A stretch of DNA of 40,325 bases from UBA1723 sp045641065 (lineage in GTDB: Bacteria; Bacteroidota; Bacteroidia; Bacteroidales; Paludibacteraceae). This document shows, piece by piece, positions 32,934 through 40,185 of this stretch (position 1 is the first letter of the stretch; every line of letters starts with the position of its first letter). The notes under the pieces are model-generated. The model searched no databases, was not told where the DNA came from, and saw only the letters and a program-made list of their open reading frames with translations. A program made the translations under genes and the position numbers. The stretch is taken from assembly GCA_045641065.1 (NCBI GenBank), contig JAZUGF010000104.1:1-40325 (forward strand), in the 5' to 3' direction.

Positions 32934-32941
32934 CAAAAATA
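32934..32941 (-). promoter_or_regulatory. -7 promoter box of the type-B T9SS cargo gene
   Basis: Minus-strand TATTTTTG, 43 bases before the ATG at 32890. No TTG at the -33 distance. Confidence 0.6.
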
Positions 32942-33013
32942 CTAAATTTCTTTATGAAGTATTCTTTTTTTTTGATTTTTTAACAGTAGGGTATTGTATA
33001 ACATAAAAACTAA

Positions 33014-33210
33014 ACAAAAATGCCACACCGTGATTAAATTAAACTCCTCTGAAATAAGGAATTGGGGTACGCGTTTCCTTTGTAATCCTCCGTGCGATGC
33101 AAAACAAGGCTGCAAGCAACCTTGAGTCGAGGCCCGCCATTGTAAACGACAATTTCACCCGGTAAGTTTGTAATAATTGTAAAGTTTAACAATCAATTAA
33201 CGGTGTGGCA
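33014..33210 (-). ncRNA. structured small RNA, 6S-like (candidate Bacteroidales-1/6S type)
   Basis: About 195 nt, no reading frame. The ends pair: TGCCACACCGT (33210-33200) with ACGGTGTGGCA (33031-33021), an 11-bp stem whose 3' arm is followed directly by TTTTTG, so closing stem and terminator coincide. Further in, TTAAACT pairs with AGTTTAA, then a large asymmetric open region, then a GC-rich apical arm in which CCTC pairs with GAGG and CAAGG..GC with GC..CCTTG around a short loop. A full promoter precedes it. One long rod with a central open region and ~190 nt is the layout of 6S RNA, which binds RNA polymerase. The name is inferred from layout, not from a family search. Confidence 0.72.
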
Positions 33211-33214
33211 TCTA

Positions 33215-33244
33215 CAAAGGTAGCCTTTTTTACGCATATAGCAA
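33215..33244 (-). promoter_or_regulatory. promoter of the small RNA
   Basis: Minus strand: TTG (33244-33242), exactly 19 bases, then TACCTTTG (33222-33215). Both halves of the consensus fit. The expected start lies 5-8 bases downstream, where the closing stem of the RNA begins. Confidence 0.82.
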
Positions 33245-33264
33245 GATTTTACGCTTTTTTTCCA

Positions 33265-33272
33265 TATTTTTG
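33265..33272 (+). promoter_or_regulatory. -7 promoter box of the RsmI-like gene
   Basis: TATTTTTG, 20 bases before the ATG at 33293. Its upstream half would overlap the -33 element of the divergent small-RNA promoter. Confidence 0.6.
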
Positions 33273-33292
33273 CCGTCGCATTTGATAAGAAT

Positions 33293-34006
33293 ATGGCTAA
33301 GAAAGGTACAATTTATTTAATCCCGAATACACTTGGAGATTGTGACATCGATAATCTGTTTCCACAATATAATTATGTTGTGATCCGCAGATTGCGTCAT
33401 TTTATTGTTGAAGACGTGCGCACTGTTCGCAGATTCCTTAAACGTGTGGATAAGGAAATTGATATTGATGCTCTGACATTCTATATTTTAAATAAACACA
33501 CGTCTCCAGAAGAGATCTCTACATTTTTAAATCCTCTTCTTGATGGTAACGACGTGGGTATTATCTCCGAGGCTGGATGTCCTTGTGTGGCTGACCCAGG
33601 TGCTGAGGTTGTGAAGATTGCTCAGAGAAAAGAGATTAAGGTGGTGCCGTTGGTCGGACCGTCGTCGATTTTGATGGGCCTTATGGCTTCTGGTTTCAAT
33701 GGCCAGAGTTTTGCTTTCGTAGGTTATCTTCCGATTGAATCAGCCGATAGATTGAATACGATAAAGAAACTTGAACATCGTGCCTCTAGCGAACATCAGT
33801 CTCAGATCTTTATTGAGACTCCTTATCGCAACATGAAGATGATGGAGACTCTTCTTCAGACTCTTCAGCCTAATACTCTTCTTTGTGTGGCTTGTGATGT
33901 GACACTTGAAACAGAATATATAGTGACGAAGACGGTGGCAGAATGGAAGAAAATGACGTTGCCTGATCTTAACAAACGTCCTTCTATATTTATAATTTAT
34001 AAATGA
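33293..34006 (+). CDS. RsmI-like tetrapyrrole-methylase-fold SAM-dependent methyltransferase
   Basis: A 237-residue member of the tetrapyrrole methylase fold related to RsmI, which 2'-O-methylates C1402 of 16S rRNA. Motifs visible: GTIYLIPNTLGD at the start, GIISEAGCPCVADPGAEVV, VPLVGPSSILMGLMASGF and FAFVGYLPI, then FIETPYRNMKMMETLL. It is about 50 residues shorter than full RsmI and lacks the C-terminal domain, so it is the short paralogue seen in Bacteroidota; the exact substrate is uncertain. Its stop overlaps the following ORF as ATGA. Confidence 0.88.
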   Translation: MAKKGTIYLIPNTLGDCDIDNLFPQYNYVVIRRLRHFIVEDVRTVRRFLKRVDKEIDIDALTFYILNKHTSPEEISTFLNPLLDGNDVGIISEAGCPCVADPGAEVVKIAQRKEIKVVPLVGPSSILMGLMASGFNGQSFAFVGYLPIESADRLNTIKKLEHRASSEHQSQIFIETPYRNMKMMETLLQTLQPNTLLCVACDVTLETEYIVTKTVAEWKKMTLPDLNKRPSIFIIYK

Positions 34007-35214
34007 AACATTCCTTTTGTATGAAAAAATATTTATTGCAACTTGTGTTGGCTATAGCTTTGCCATTTGTCCTATACTCATGCTCAGTTGATTCTGAGAA
34101 TGAGGAGGCGTTGGAAGAGGCTATCCAAGACAAATTGGAATCTATGGTAAAACAGTCGCTTGATGGAGAATATGTTCTCTATACTAAAGTGACAGTAAAT
34201 AGTGTCGACAAAACTTTGCTCGAGGGTGGTTGTCCAACTCGTGTTGTATTTTCTTGGGTAGGGGATTCTCTTGTGGTTGAAATACCTGAGATGAAGATTG
34301 GTAACATGCCGTTTGCTATTAGTTATAAGTCTGCATGTGAGATAAAAAGACTTAACAGTTGGGAGGAGGATGAACATGCTGGAGGAAATGAGGCTTGGTT
34401 CAAATTTGTCGGAACTAATGGATATGTCTCGACAGGAGGTGATCCTAAACAGAATGGTTCTTCTATTAAAGGCTATTTCCGTCCAAGCCAGAACATTATT
34501 GAGTTTGTTATTGACTACAATGTCATGAATGTTCGTACAATATGCGAACGCCAAACACTTGATGTTGAACGTACTAGAGATTACGATACAGAGTTGGCAA
34601 AATATATGGAGGAACTGAATGCATATAAAAAAGAGAACGGTTTGAATGAAGTTCCGACAGGTCCTAGTAAGGGAGATGTCTTTGTCCCTGATTCAATAAT
34701 TTATTTTGAAAAAGACTCAATGAACTTAAACGATTCAACAATAAAATATCCTGATAGATTTGAAATAATAGGGTCGAATGACATTACCGGATCTGAAGAT
34801 ATGGTAGTCTCTCTAGAGGGAGTTAAAGGTATACTGTCAGACGATTTGATAATTTATTCTGATGTTAATGTTGGAGAAAGTCAAGTGGCTACAAATTGTC
34901 CTGCAGTGATGAATTTTAGTTGGTCAGATGACGTCATGACGCTGACAATTTCAAACCTGAAGTTTGGAAATATGCCATTTGCAATCAATTTTTCTTGCAT
35001 TTGTAATCAAATATATGGCTATGGTTCATACTATAGATTTGAGGGAACCGAAGGTGTTGTGTCCTCTGACCCTGAATTCGTGACTGGAGCAGAAGGTGTT
35101 GTCAAATGTTATTTCTACCCTTTGACTATGCAAATTGCTTTGGAAATTGATTTTGGAACAGAATATAGTGTTAAAGTCAACTGTCCTATACAGAATCTTG
35201 TCTATGCTGAATGA
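34003..35214 (+). CDS. lipoprotein with a tandemly duplicated beta-rich domain
   Basis: A 403-residue lipoprotein (397 if ATG 34021 is used): signal peptide with lipobox LYSC, then an acidic SVDSENEE stretch. Two homologous halves are clear. Half 1 (~50-185) has VVFSWVGDSLVVEIPEMKIGNMPFAI and half 2 (~265-395) has MNFSWSDDVMTLTISNLKFGNMPFAI, with the same CPT/CPA lead-in and a closing YF.P..N/Q-x-I strand. A linker (~186-260) rich in Lys/Pro/Asp joins them. The duplicated domain looks like a Bacteroidales lipoprotein DUF; I do not assign a number. The first ATG overlaps the previous gene by ATGA; the second (34021) gives a more usual signal peptide. Confidence 0.7.
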   Translation: MKHSFCMKKYLLQLVLAIALPFVLYSCSVDSENEEALEEAIQDKLESMVKQSLDGEYVLYTKVTVNSVDKTLLEGGCPTRVVFSWVGDSLVVEIPEMKIGNMPFAISYKSACEIKRLNSWEEDEHAGGNEAWFKFVGTNGYVSTGGDPKQNGSSIKGYFRPSQNIIEFVIDYNVMNVRTICERQTLDVERTRDYDTELAKYMEELNAYKKENGLNEVPTGPSKGDVFVPDSIIYFEKDSMNLNDSTIKYPDRFEIIGSNDITGSEDMVVSLEGVKGILSDDLIIYSDVNVGESQVATNCPAVMNFSWSDDVMTLTISNLKFGNMPFAINFSCICNQIYGYGSYYRFEGTEGVVSSDPEFVTGAEGVVKCYFYPLTMQIALEIDFGTEYSVKVNCPIQNLVYAE

Positions 35215-35240
35215 TGACGTATGAAATTTCAATATAATTT

Positions 35241-35275
35241 ATAGGGGTAGGTTTTACACTTGCCCCTATTTTTTT
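35241..35275 (+). terminator. terminator after the duplicated-domain lipoprotein gene
   Basis: ATAGGGG and CCCCTAT (35263-35269) pair perfectly over 7 bp and are followed by seven T, 26 bases beyond the stop. Confidence 0.88.
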
Positions 35276-35318
35276 GTTTAAGGATAAACATCAATTGACA
35301 TTTGTTATTTCCAATGTC

Positions 35319-35348
35319 TTGTTTAATTAATCAAAATCGTTAACTTTG
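35319..35348 (+). promoter_or_regulatory. promoter of the TrpB-like gene
   Basis: TTG at 35319-35321, exactly 19 bases, then TAACTTTG at 35341-35348. Both parts of the consensus fit. Leader of about 20 nt before the ATG at 35375. Confidence 0.8.
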
Positions 35349-35374
35349 TAAGCATCATTTTAGATTTAATATAC

Positions 35375-36748
35375 ATGGAAAAGAAAATCCCATACAAGAT
35401 TTATCTTTCGGAGGATGAAATACCTACAGCTTGGTATAACCTTCGTGCTGATATGAAACAGAAGCCAGCTCCGCTTCTAAACCCAGGAACTCTAAAACCA
35501 CTTACTGCAGATGAACTTAGTGCAGTGTTCTGCCGTGAATTGGTTGAGCAGGAACTTGATGATACAACAAGATTCATCACTATTCCAGAGGAAATCCGTA
35601 ATTTCTATAAGATGTACCGTCCTTCACCAGTAGTTCGTGCTTACTGTTTGGAGAAGGCTCTTGGCACTCCTGCTGAGATCTACTATAAGTTTGAGGGTAA
35701 CAATACATCAGGTAGCCACAAACTAAACTCTGCTATCGCTCAGGCATACTACGCTAAGAAGCAGGGCTTGAAGGGTGTGACAACTGAGACTGGTGCTGGT
35801 CAGTGGGGTACTGCACTTTCTATGGCTTGCTCTTATTTTGGTCTTGACTGTAAGGTGTTTATGGTAAAGTGTTCATACGAACAGAAGCCATTCCGTCGTG
35901 AGGTTATGCGTACTTATGGTGCGTCTATCACTCCTTCTCCATCAAATACAACAGAGATCGGTCGTAAGATTCTAGAGGAGTTCCCTGGCACAACAGGTTC
36001 TCTAGGATGTGCAATCTCTGAGGCTGTTGAGGTTGCTACTCATAATGATGGTTACCGCTACGTTTTGGGTAGTGTGTTGAATCAGGTTCTTCTTCACCAG
36101 AGTGTTATCGGTCTTGAGGCAAAGGCTGCTCTTGACAAGTATGGTGTTAAGCCAGATATCATCATCGGTTGTGCTGGTGGTGGATCAAACCTTGGTGGAC
36201 TAATCGGTCCATTCATGGGTGAGAAGTTGAGAGGTGAAAACGATTACAGAATCATCGCTGTTGAGCCTGCATCTTGTCCAAGCTTCACTCGTGGTAAGTA
36301 TGCTTACGATTTCTGCGATACAGGTAAAATCTGTCCTCTTGCTAAGATGTATACTCTTGGTAGCGGATTCATTCCATCTGCAAGCCACGCCGGAGGTCTT
36401 CGTTTCCATGGTATGACTACTACACTTTCTGAGCTTTACCACCAGGGTATGATGGAGGCAGTAGCTGTTGAGCAGACAAGTGTATTCGAGGCTGCAACTC
36501 AGTTCGCTCGCGTTGAGGGTATCCTTCCAGCTCCTGAGTCGTCTCACGCAATTCGCGTCGCTATTGATGAGGCTTTGAAGTGCAAGCAGACAGGTGAGAA
36601 GAAGAAGATCCTATTCGGTCTAACTGGTACTGGTTACTTCGACCTTGTTGCTTACGAGAAGTACAACAACGGTGAGATGGGTGACTACATCCCAACTGAC
36701 GAGGATATCAAGAAGGGTTGGGCTTCTATGCCAAACGTAGATTTATAA
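35375..36748 (+). CDS. trpB: TrpB2-type tryptophan synthase beta chain
   Basis: A 457-residue PLP enzyme of the TrpB2 branch, which joins indole with serine to make tryptophan. The PLP lysine is Lys116 in GSHKLNSA; the glycine-rich phosphate loop CAGGGSNLGGL lies near residue 267. The TETGAGQWG segment carries the catalytic Glu. The ~30-residue N-terminal extension, the RPSPVVRAYCLEKALG segment and the greater length separate it from TrpB1 (about 400). No trpA or other trp gene is nearby; TrpB2 commonly works without TrpA and can salvage indole. Strong promoter and two hairpins downstream make it a single-gene unit. Confidence 0.95.
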   Translation: MEKKIPYKIYLSEDEIPTAWYNLRADMKQKPAPLLNPGTLKPLTADELSAVFCRELVEQELDDTTRFITIPEEIRNFYKMYRPSPVVRAYCLEKALGTPAEIYYKFEGNNTSGSHKLNSAIAQAYYAKKQGLKGVTTETGAGQWGTALSMACSYFGLDCKVFMVKCSYEQKPFRREVMRTYGASITPSPSNTTEIGRKILEEFPGTTGSLGCAISEAVEVATHNDGYRYVLGSVLNQVLLHQSVIGLEAKAALDKYGVKPDIIIGCAGGGSNLGGLIGPFMGEKLRGENDYRIIAVEPASCPSFTRGKYAYDFCDTGKICPLAKMYTLGSGFIPSASHAGGLRFHGMTTTLSELYHQGMMEAVAVEQTSVFEAATQFARVEGILPAPESSHAIRVAIDEALKCKQTGEKKKILFGLTGTGYFDLVAYEKYNNGEMGDYIPTDEDIKKGWASMPNVDL

Positions 36749-36753
36749 TCATG

Positions 36754-36784
36754 CATGCGACGGAATGATTCCCGTCGGAGCATG
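36754..36784 (+). other. bulged hairpin in the trpB 3' region
   Basis: CATGC (36754-36758) pairs with GCATG (36780-36784) and GACGG (36759-36763) with CCGTC (36772-36776), with GGA bulged. No T-run follows; it stands 18 bases before the terminator hairpin. It may stabilise the mRNA 3' end. Confidence 0.6.
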
Positions 36785-36802
36785 TTAAAAAATCATAATA
36801 AT

Positions 36803-36833
36803 GGAGACGTGAATATTCGCGTCTCCTTTTTTT
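36803..36833 (+). terminator. terminator of trpB
   Basis: GGAGACG (36803-36809) and CGTCTCC (36820-36826) form a 7-bp stem followed by seven T. Confidence 0.9.
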
Positions 36834-36837
36834 GTGC

Positions 36838-36845
36838 TAATTTTG
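36838..36845 (+). promoter_or_regulatory. -7 promoter box of the BspA-like gene
   Basis: TAATTTTG, a TAnnTTTG match, 30 bases before the ATG at 36876 and directly behind the trpB terminator. Confidence 0.6.
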
Positions 36846-36875
36846 TGCCAGAAAACAAAAGGATAAATAATCAAA

Positions 36876-38147
36876 ATGCTAAACATGAAACTATTATCTG
36901 TTAAAAACTTAATTTTATTTACCTTGTTAAGCCTTGCTGGAGTCAATGCAAGTGCTAAAGAGTTGATCATTCCAGAAGGAACAACAGAGATTCCTCAAAA
37001 CAAGTATTATGGTAATCCTACTATCACATCTGTAGTGATTCCTAAAAGTGTGACAAAGATTGGAGATTGGGCATTTTTCAAGTGTGACAACCTCAAGTCG
37101 GTTAAGTTTGCCGATGGTGTAAAATACATCGGTGAAGGAGCGTTCAGCAGTTGTAATGGTATTACCGAGATTTTGCTTCCAAACAGTGTGACAGAGACTG
37201 GTTCTGGTGCGTTTGCAGGATGTGAGAATCTTTCTAAAATCACTCTTTCAGAAAACATGACAAAAATAGCCGAAGGAGTATTCAACGGTTGTGTGTCGCT
37301 AGAGACGGCTGTAGTGCCAGGTACAATTAAAGAAATTGGCAAAGATGCATTTAACAATTGCACCAACCTTAAGTTTCTGACATTGAATGAAGGTATTTTG
37401 ACTATCGGAGAAAAAGCGTTCGCGTCATGTCCTAGGCTAACAACTGTCACTCTTCCAAACTCATTGACAACAATCAATAAAAAAGCTTTTTCAGGATGCC
37501 GAAATATCAATAATATTTTGTTGACGGATGGCATCACTAACATTGGAGAAGGAGTGTTTGAGGAGTGTGAAGGGCTTGACAGCATCACTATCTCAAAAAA
37601 CATCACTAAGCTTGAGGATAATATGTTCTACGGATGTACAGCACTTATCAATATTGATATTCCGTCGAACATCACTGAAATAGGGGAGAGCGTATTTGCT
37701 AAATGTAAGAATCTAAAACGTATATCAATTCCAAATAGTGTGGTTAAGATCGGTGAGAGTGCATTCCAGGATTGTACAAACATCACTGAGATTGCCATTC
37801 CAAACAGTGTGACATCAATTGGAAAGAACGCATTTTCACGTTGTGTCTATCTCAAGAGTATGGTTTTGCCAAGTGGCATGACAACCATAGAAAGAGGCCT
37901 ATTCGACGACTGTATGTATTTGACTAATGTTGTTATTCCAGAAACAGTAACTACCATTGGCGACGGTGCATTTTGGGGCTGTAAGAGCATCGAAAAAATT
38001 GACATCCCTGCAAACGTCACAACAATCGGTAAAGAGTCATTTAAGGATTGCATTAATTTGAAGAATCTAAGACATCCAAGTGTTGCGACAATAGGAAATG
38101 AAGCATTCAACGGTTGCAATAAAGATTTGGTTGTAGAGAAGTATTAA
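36876..38147 (+). CDS. BspA-type leucine-rich repeat protein
   Basis: A 423-residue secreted protein: signal peptide (~1-28, ending NASAKE), then about 16 LRR_5 (BspA/TpLRR) repeats of 23-24 residues with the pattern IG..AF..C..L..I.IP..V, for example IGEGAFSSCNGITEILLPNSV and IGDGAFWGCKSIEKIDIPANV. Such repeats make a curved solenoid and are used for adhesion to host or bacterial surfaces. There is no T9SS sorting domain, lipobox or anchor; the protein ends within a repeat (GNEAFNGCNKDL), so it would be released or bound by other means. A second ATG at 36885 is possible. The hexamer array begins 3 bases after the stop codon. Confidence 0.88.
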   Translation: MLNMKLLSVKNLILFTLLSLAGVNASAKELIIPEGTTEIPQNKYYGNPTITSVVIPKSVTKIGDWAFFKCDNLKSVKFADGVKYIGEGAFSSCNGITEILLPNSVTETGSGAFAGCENLSKITLSENMTKIAEGVFNGCVSLETAVVPGTIKEIGKDAFNNCTNLKFLTLNEGILTIGEKAFASCPRLTTVTLPNSLTTINKKAFSGCRNINNILLTDGITNIGEGVFEECEGLDSITISKNITKLEDNMFYGCTALINIDIPSNITEIGESVFAKCKNLKRISIPNSVVKIGESAFQDCTNITEIAIPNSVTSIGKNAFSRCVYLKSMVLPSGMTTIERGLFDDCMYLTNVVIPETVTTIGDGAFWGCKSIEKIDIPANVTTIGKESFKDCINLKNLRHPSVATIGNEAFNGCNKDLVVEKY

Positions 38148-38150
38148 AAA

Positions 38151-38275
<125 letters not shown>

Positions 38276-38276
<1 letters not shown>

Positions 38277-38305
38277 TGCCGGACGATTAAGCCCGGCATT
38301 TTTTT
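38276..38305 (+). terminator. terminator after the hexamer array
   Basis: ATGCCGG (38276-38282) and CCGGCAT (38293-38299) pair perfectly and are followed by a run of seven T. It ends transcription of the BspA-like gene after the array, so the array lies in the mRNA 3' region. Confidence 0.88.
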
Positions 38306-38324
38306 GTTATTGTGGACATCAACC

Positions 38325-39053
38325 TTATTTTCCTACAGGCTGAGTAAGAGTGACGTATCCGTTCTTCAAATTGATGAACTTAGCGATCTCCTCTCTATCG
38401 ATGTTTCCGCAGACGCAAGTTTTCAAGTCGTTAGCTGCACAGAAAAGGTAAACATTCTGACTGATGTAACCAGAGTCTGTTGCTCCGTAGAATGCCATTC
38501 CGTGCTCATCGAAACCTTCCATTTTATCGTAGTTAGCAACGAAGATCAAGTCGACACCGCAATTAGCGTGGAATGGATTTCTTCCTGCCTGTGCACGGAA
38601 ATCACCCTTGTTGACCAAAGTCAACTTGTGACCTACTGGGTGGTATAGATAAACTGCTGATTTAGTGCAGACATAAACGTCGATCTCCTGAGCGTTTCTT
38701 GCTGTAGGTGCAGTTAGACGTGGATCATCAGAAGATGGTCTGTTGACACCGCATGCAGTCCAAAGTAGGTTAGAGATAGACTGGTCTGACAATGCGTCTG
38801 GTTTCATATTGCGGAATGTTGCACGAGCAGACAAAGCATCGTTAAGAGACATACCTCCAGTTGTCTGAGGTGCTGGAAGAATGATTGAGTCTGCCACCAA
38901 AGTGTCGATTGAGAAAACTGGATTTTCTTCCTTAGCGGCACATGTAGATTCTGCCTTTCCTGCGCAAGTTTCTGCTTTTTCTGGCTTGCTGCAAGAAGAT
39001 AGCGATGCAAGTACGCAAGCCACAGATAAAGCTGAAGTTAAAAGTTTCTTCAT
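38325..39053 (-). CDS. lipoprotein of the nitroreductase / SagB-type fold
   Basis: A 242-residue protein with a lipoprotein signal (lipobox LSSC near residue 21), a Cys-containing linker (~25-45, with CAGKAESTCAAKEE) and a nitroreductase-like domain: ALSARATFRNMKPDALSDQSISNLLWTA, GVNRPSSDDPRLTAPTARNAQEID (the SagB/ThcOx PSAR-type FMN segment) and GYISQNVYLFCAANDLKTCVCGN. The family reduces substrates with FMN; whether FMN is bound outside the cytoplasm is unknown. No promoter of the usual type was seen upstream, where repeat copy 3 lies 56 bases from the start. Confidence 0.82.
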   Translation of the reverse strand: MKKLLTSALSVACVLASLSSCSKPEKAETCAGKAESTCAAKEENPVFSIDTLVADSIILPAPQTTGGMSLNDALSARATFRNMKPDALSDQSISNLLWTACGVNRPSSDDPRLTAPTARNAQEIDVYVCTKSAVYLYHPVGHKLTLVNKGDFRAQAGRNPFHANCGVDLIFVANYDKMEGFDEHGMAFYGATDSGYISQNVYLFCAANDLKTCVCGNIDREEIAKFINLKNGYVTLTQPVGK

Positions 39054-39108
39054 TTTTAGTGTATGATTATTATGTTTGTTGAAATCTTATTATGACGTCG
39101 CAATGTTT

Positions 39109-39237
39109 TAGGAGATTATATAGCAGTTGTATAATATGAGGATTGTTAAGGGCGGAACGCCCTAACTCCCCTTCCTATGCGAGCCCGTAGGGCGAGCATA
39201 AAAATAAGCGTGTTTGGACAACTAGTATATGATTACC
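39109..39237. repeat. structured palindromic repeat, copy 3 of 3
   Basis: Same layout as the other two: TTATATA (39116-39122) opposite TATATGA (39226-39232). The left inner arm has changed to TTGTATAAT, so pairing with TTTGGACAA (39213-39221) is largely lost. Hairpin 1 is AGGGCG-GAA-CGCCCT (39149-39163) and hairpin 2 is GCCC-GTA-GGGC (39183-39193), both intact. It fills the region between the divergent nitroreductase-like and dehydrogenase genes. Confidence 0.85.
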
Positions 39238-39361
39238 ATAATTTATTGCAATGCAAAAATATAAAATTCTGACAAATAAAATGATTGCGTTAATGATAAA
39301 ATTGTGATGCTCGATTTTGAATTTATTGTGCTAAAAACGTGGTTTTGTCGATAAAAAAGAG

Positions 39362-39369
39362 TATTTTTG
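39362..39369 (+). promoter_or_regulatory. -7 promoter box of the dehydrogenase gene
   Basis: TATTTTTG, 22 bases before the ATG at 39392. No TTG at the -33 distance. Confidence 0.6.
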
Positions 39370-39391
39370 TAGAAAAATTAAACAAACAGTT

Positions 39392-40123
39392 ATGACAGAA
39401 ATTAAAGGTAAGTGGGCACTTGTTACAGGTGCATCACGTGGTATCGGAGCTTTGGCAGCAAAATTCTTGGCAGAAAGAGGTTGCAACGTCGTTCTTCAGA
39501 GCAGAAAGAAATCTCATCTTGACGCTACTTTGGCAGAGGTTAAGGCAATGGGAGTTGAGGCTTACTCGGTAGAGTGCCAGCTTGAGGATGACAAGGATGT
39601 AAAGCGTATGCTAAAGGAGATCGATGACAAAGGTACAAATATTGAGATCGTTCTTAACAATGCAGGTATCCAGGTGACTTATCGTCCTTTCCCTGAATAT
39701 TATAACACTCCAGCAGAGGATTTCGTTGACAGTTTGAAGGTCAACACAATCGCCCCAATGATTATCTGCTACCACTACTTGCCTCGTATGATTAAGGCTG
39801 GTTTCGGTAGAATCGTAAATACAACAAGTGGTATCAACCTTGAGCCAGAGCAGGCTGCTTATTCTGCAAGTAAGGCAGGTCTTGATAAGATCACTAAGGA
39901 TTTGGCTTCTAAGATCGACGGTACTGACGTTGTGCTTAGCCTGACAGATCCAGGTTGGTGTCGTACAGATTTGGGTGGACCTAACGCTCCTAACGCACCA
40001 GAGAGTGCATTGCCAGGTGTTGTTCTAGGTGTGTTCGCTGACGACAAGAAGTCAGGTAGAATCATCTCTGCTCAGGATTACGCAGGTTTGACACTTGACC
40101 AGGCTTTGGCAAAATTGAAGTAA
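39392..40123 (+). CDS. short-chain dehydrogenase/reductase (SDR family)
   Basis: A 243-residue classical SDR oxidoreductase using NAD(P)H. The cofactor loop TGASRGIG is at about residues 13-20, the NNAG motif near residue 89, the catalytic Ser in NTTSG (about 144) and Tyr157-x3-Lys161 in YSASK. An Arg/Lys-containing stretch QSRKKSH after the second strand suggests NADP(H) preference. The substrate cannot be inferred. Single gene with own promoter. Its last 17 bases are repeated directly behind the stop codon. Confidence 0.92.
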   Translation: MTEIKGKWALVTGASRGIGALAAKFLAERGCNVVLQSRKKSHLDATLAEVKAMGVEAYSVECQLEDDKDVKRMLKEIDDKGTNIEIVLNNAGIQVTYRPFPEYYNTPAEDFVDSLKVNTIAPMIICYHYLPRMIKAGFGRIVNTTSGINLEPEQAAYSASKAGLDKITKDLASKIDGTDVVLSLTDPGWCRTDLGGPNAPNAPESALPGVVLGVFADDKKSGRIISAQDYAGLTLDQALAKLK

Positions 40124-40141
40124 GGGCAAAATTGAAGTAAG
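40108..40141. repeat. 17-bp direct tandem duplication at the dehydrogenase stop
   Basis: GGCAAAATTGAAGTAAG occurs twice without gap (40108-40124 and 40125-40141). The first copy contains the end of the coding region and its TAA. This looks like a recent slippage or duplication event and leaves the protein unchanged. Confidence 0.95.
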
Positions 40142-40185
40142 AAATAATATTAGGATGTTAAGATTAGACATTTTTTAAATAGAAG

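Noticed and set aside
33293..34006. Truncated rsmI pseudogene
   Set aside because: The short form has intact motifs, its own promoter box and a coupled downstream gene; short paralogues of this kind are known in the phylum.
37007..37606. 199-codon minus-strand frame
   Set aside because: It is an antisense shadow produced by the regular repeats of the BspA-like gene.
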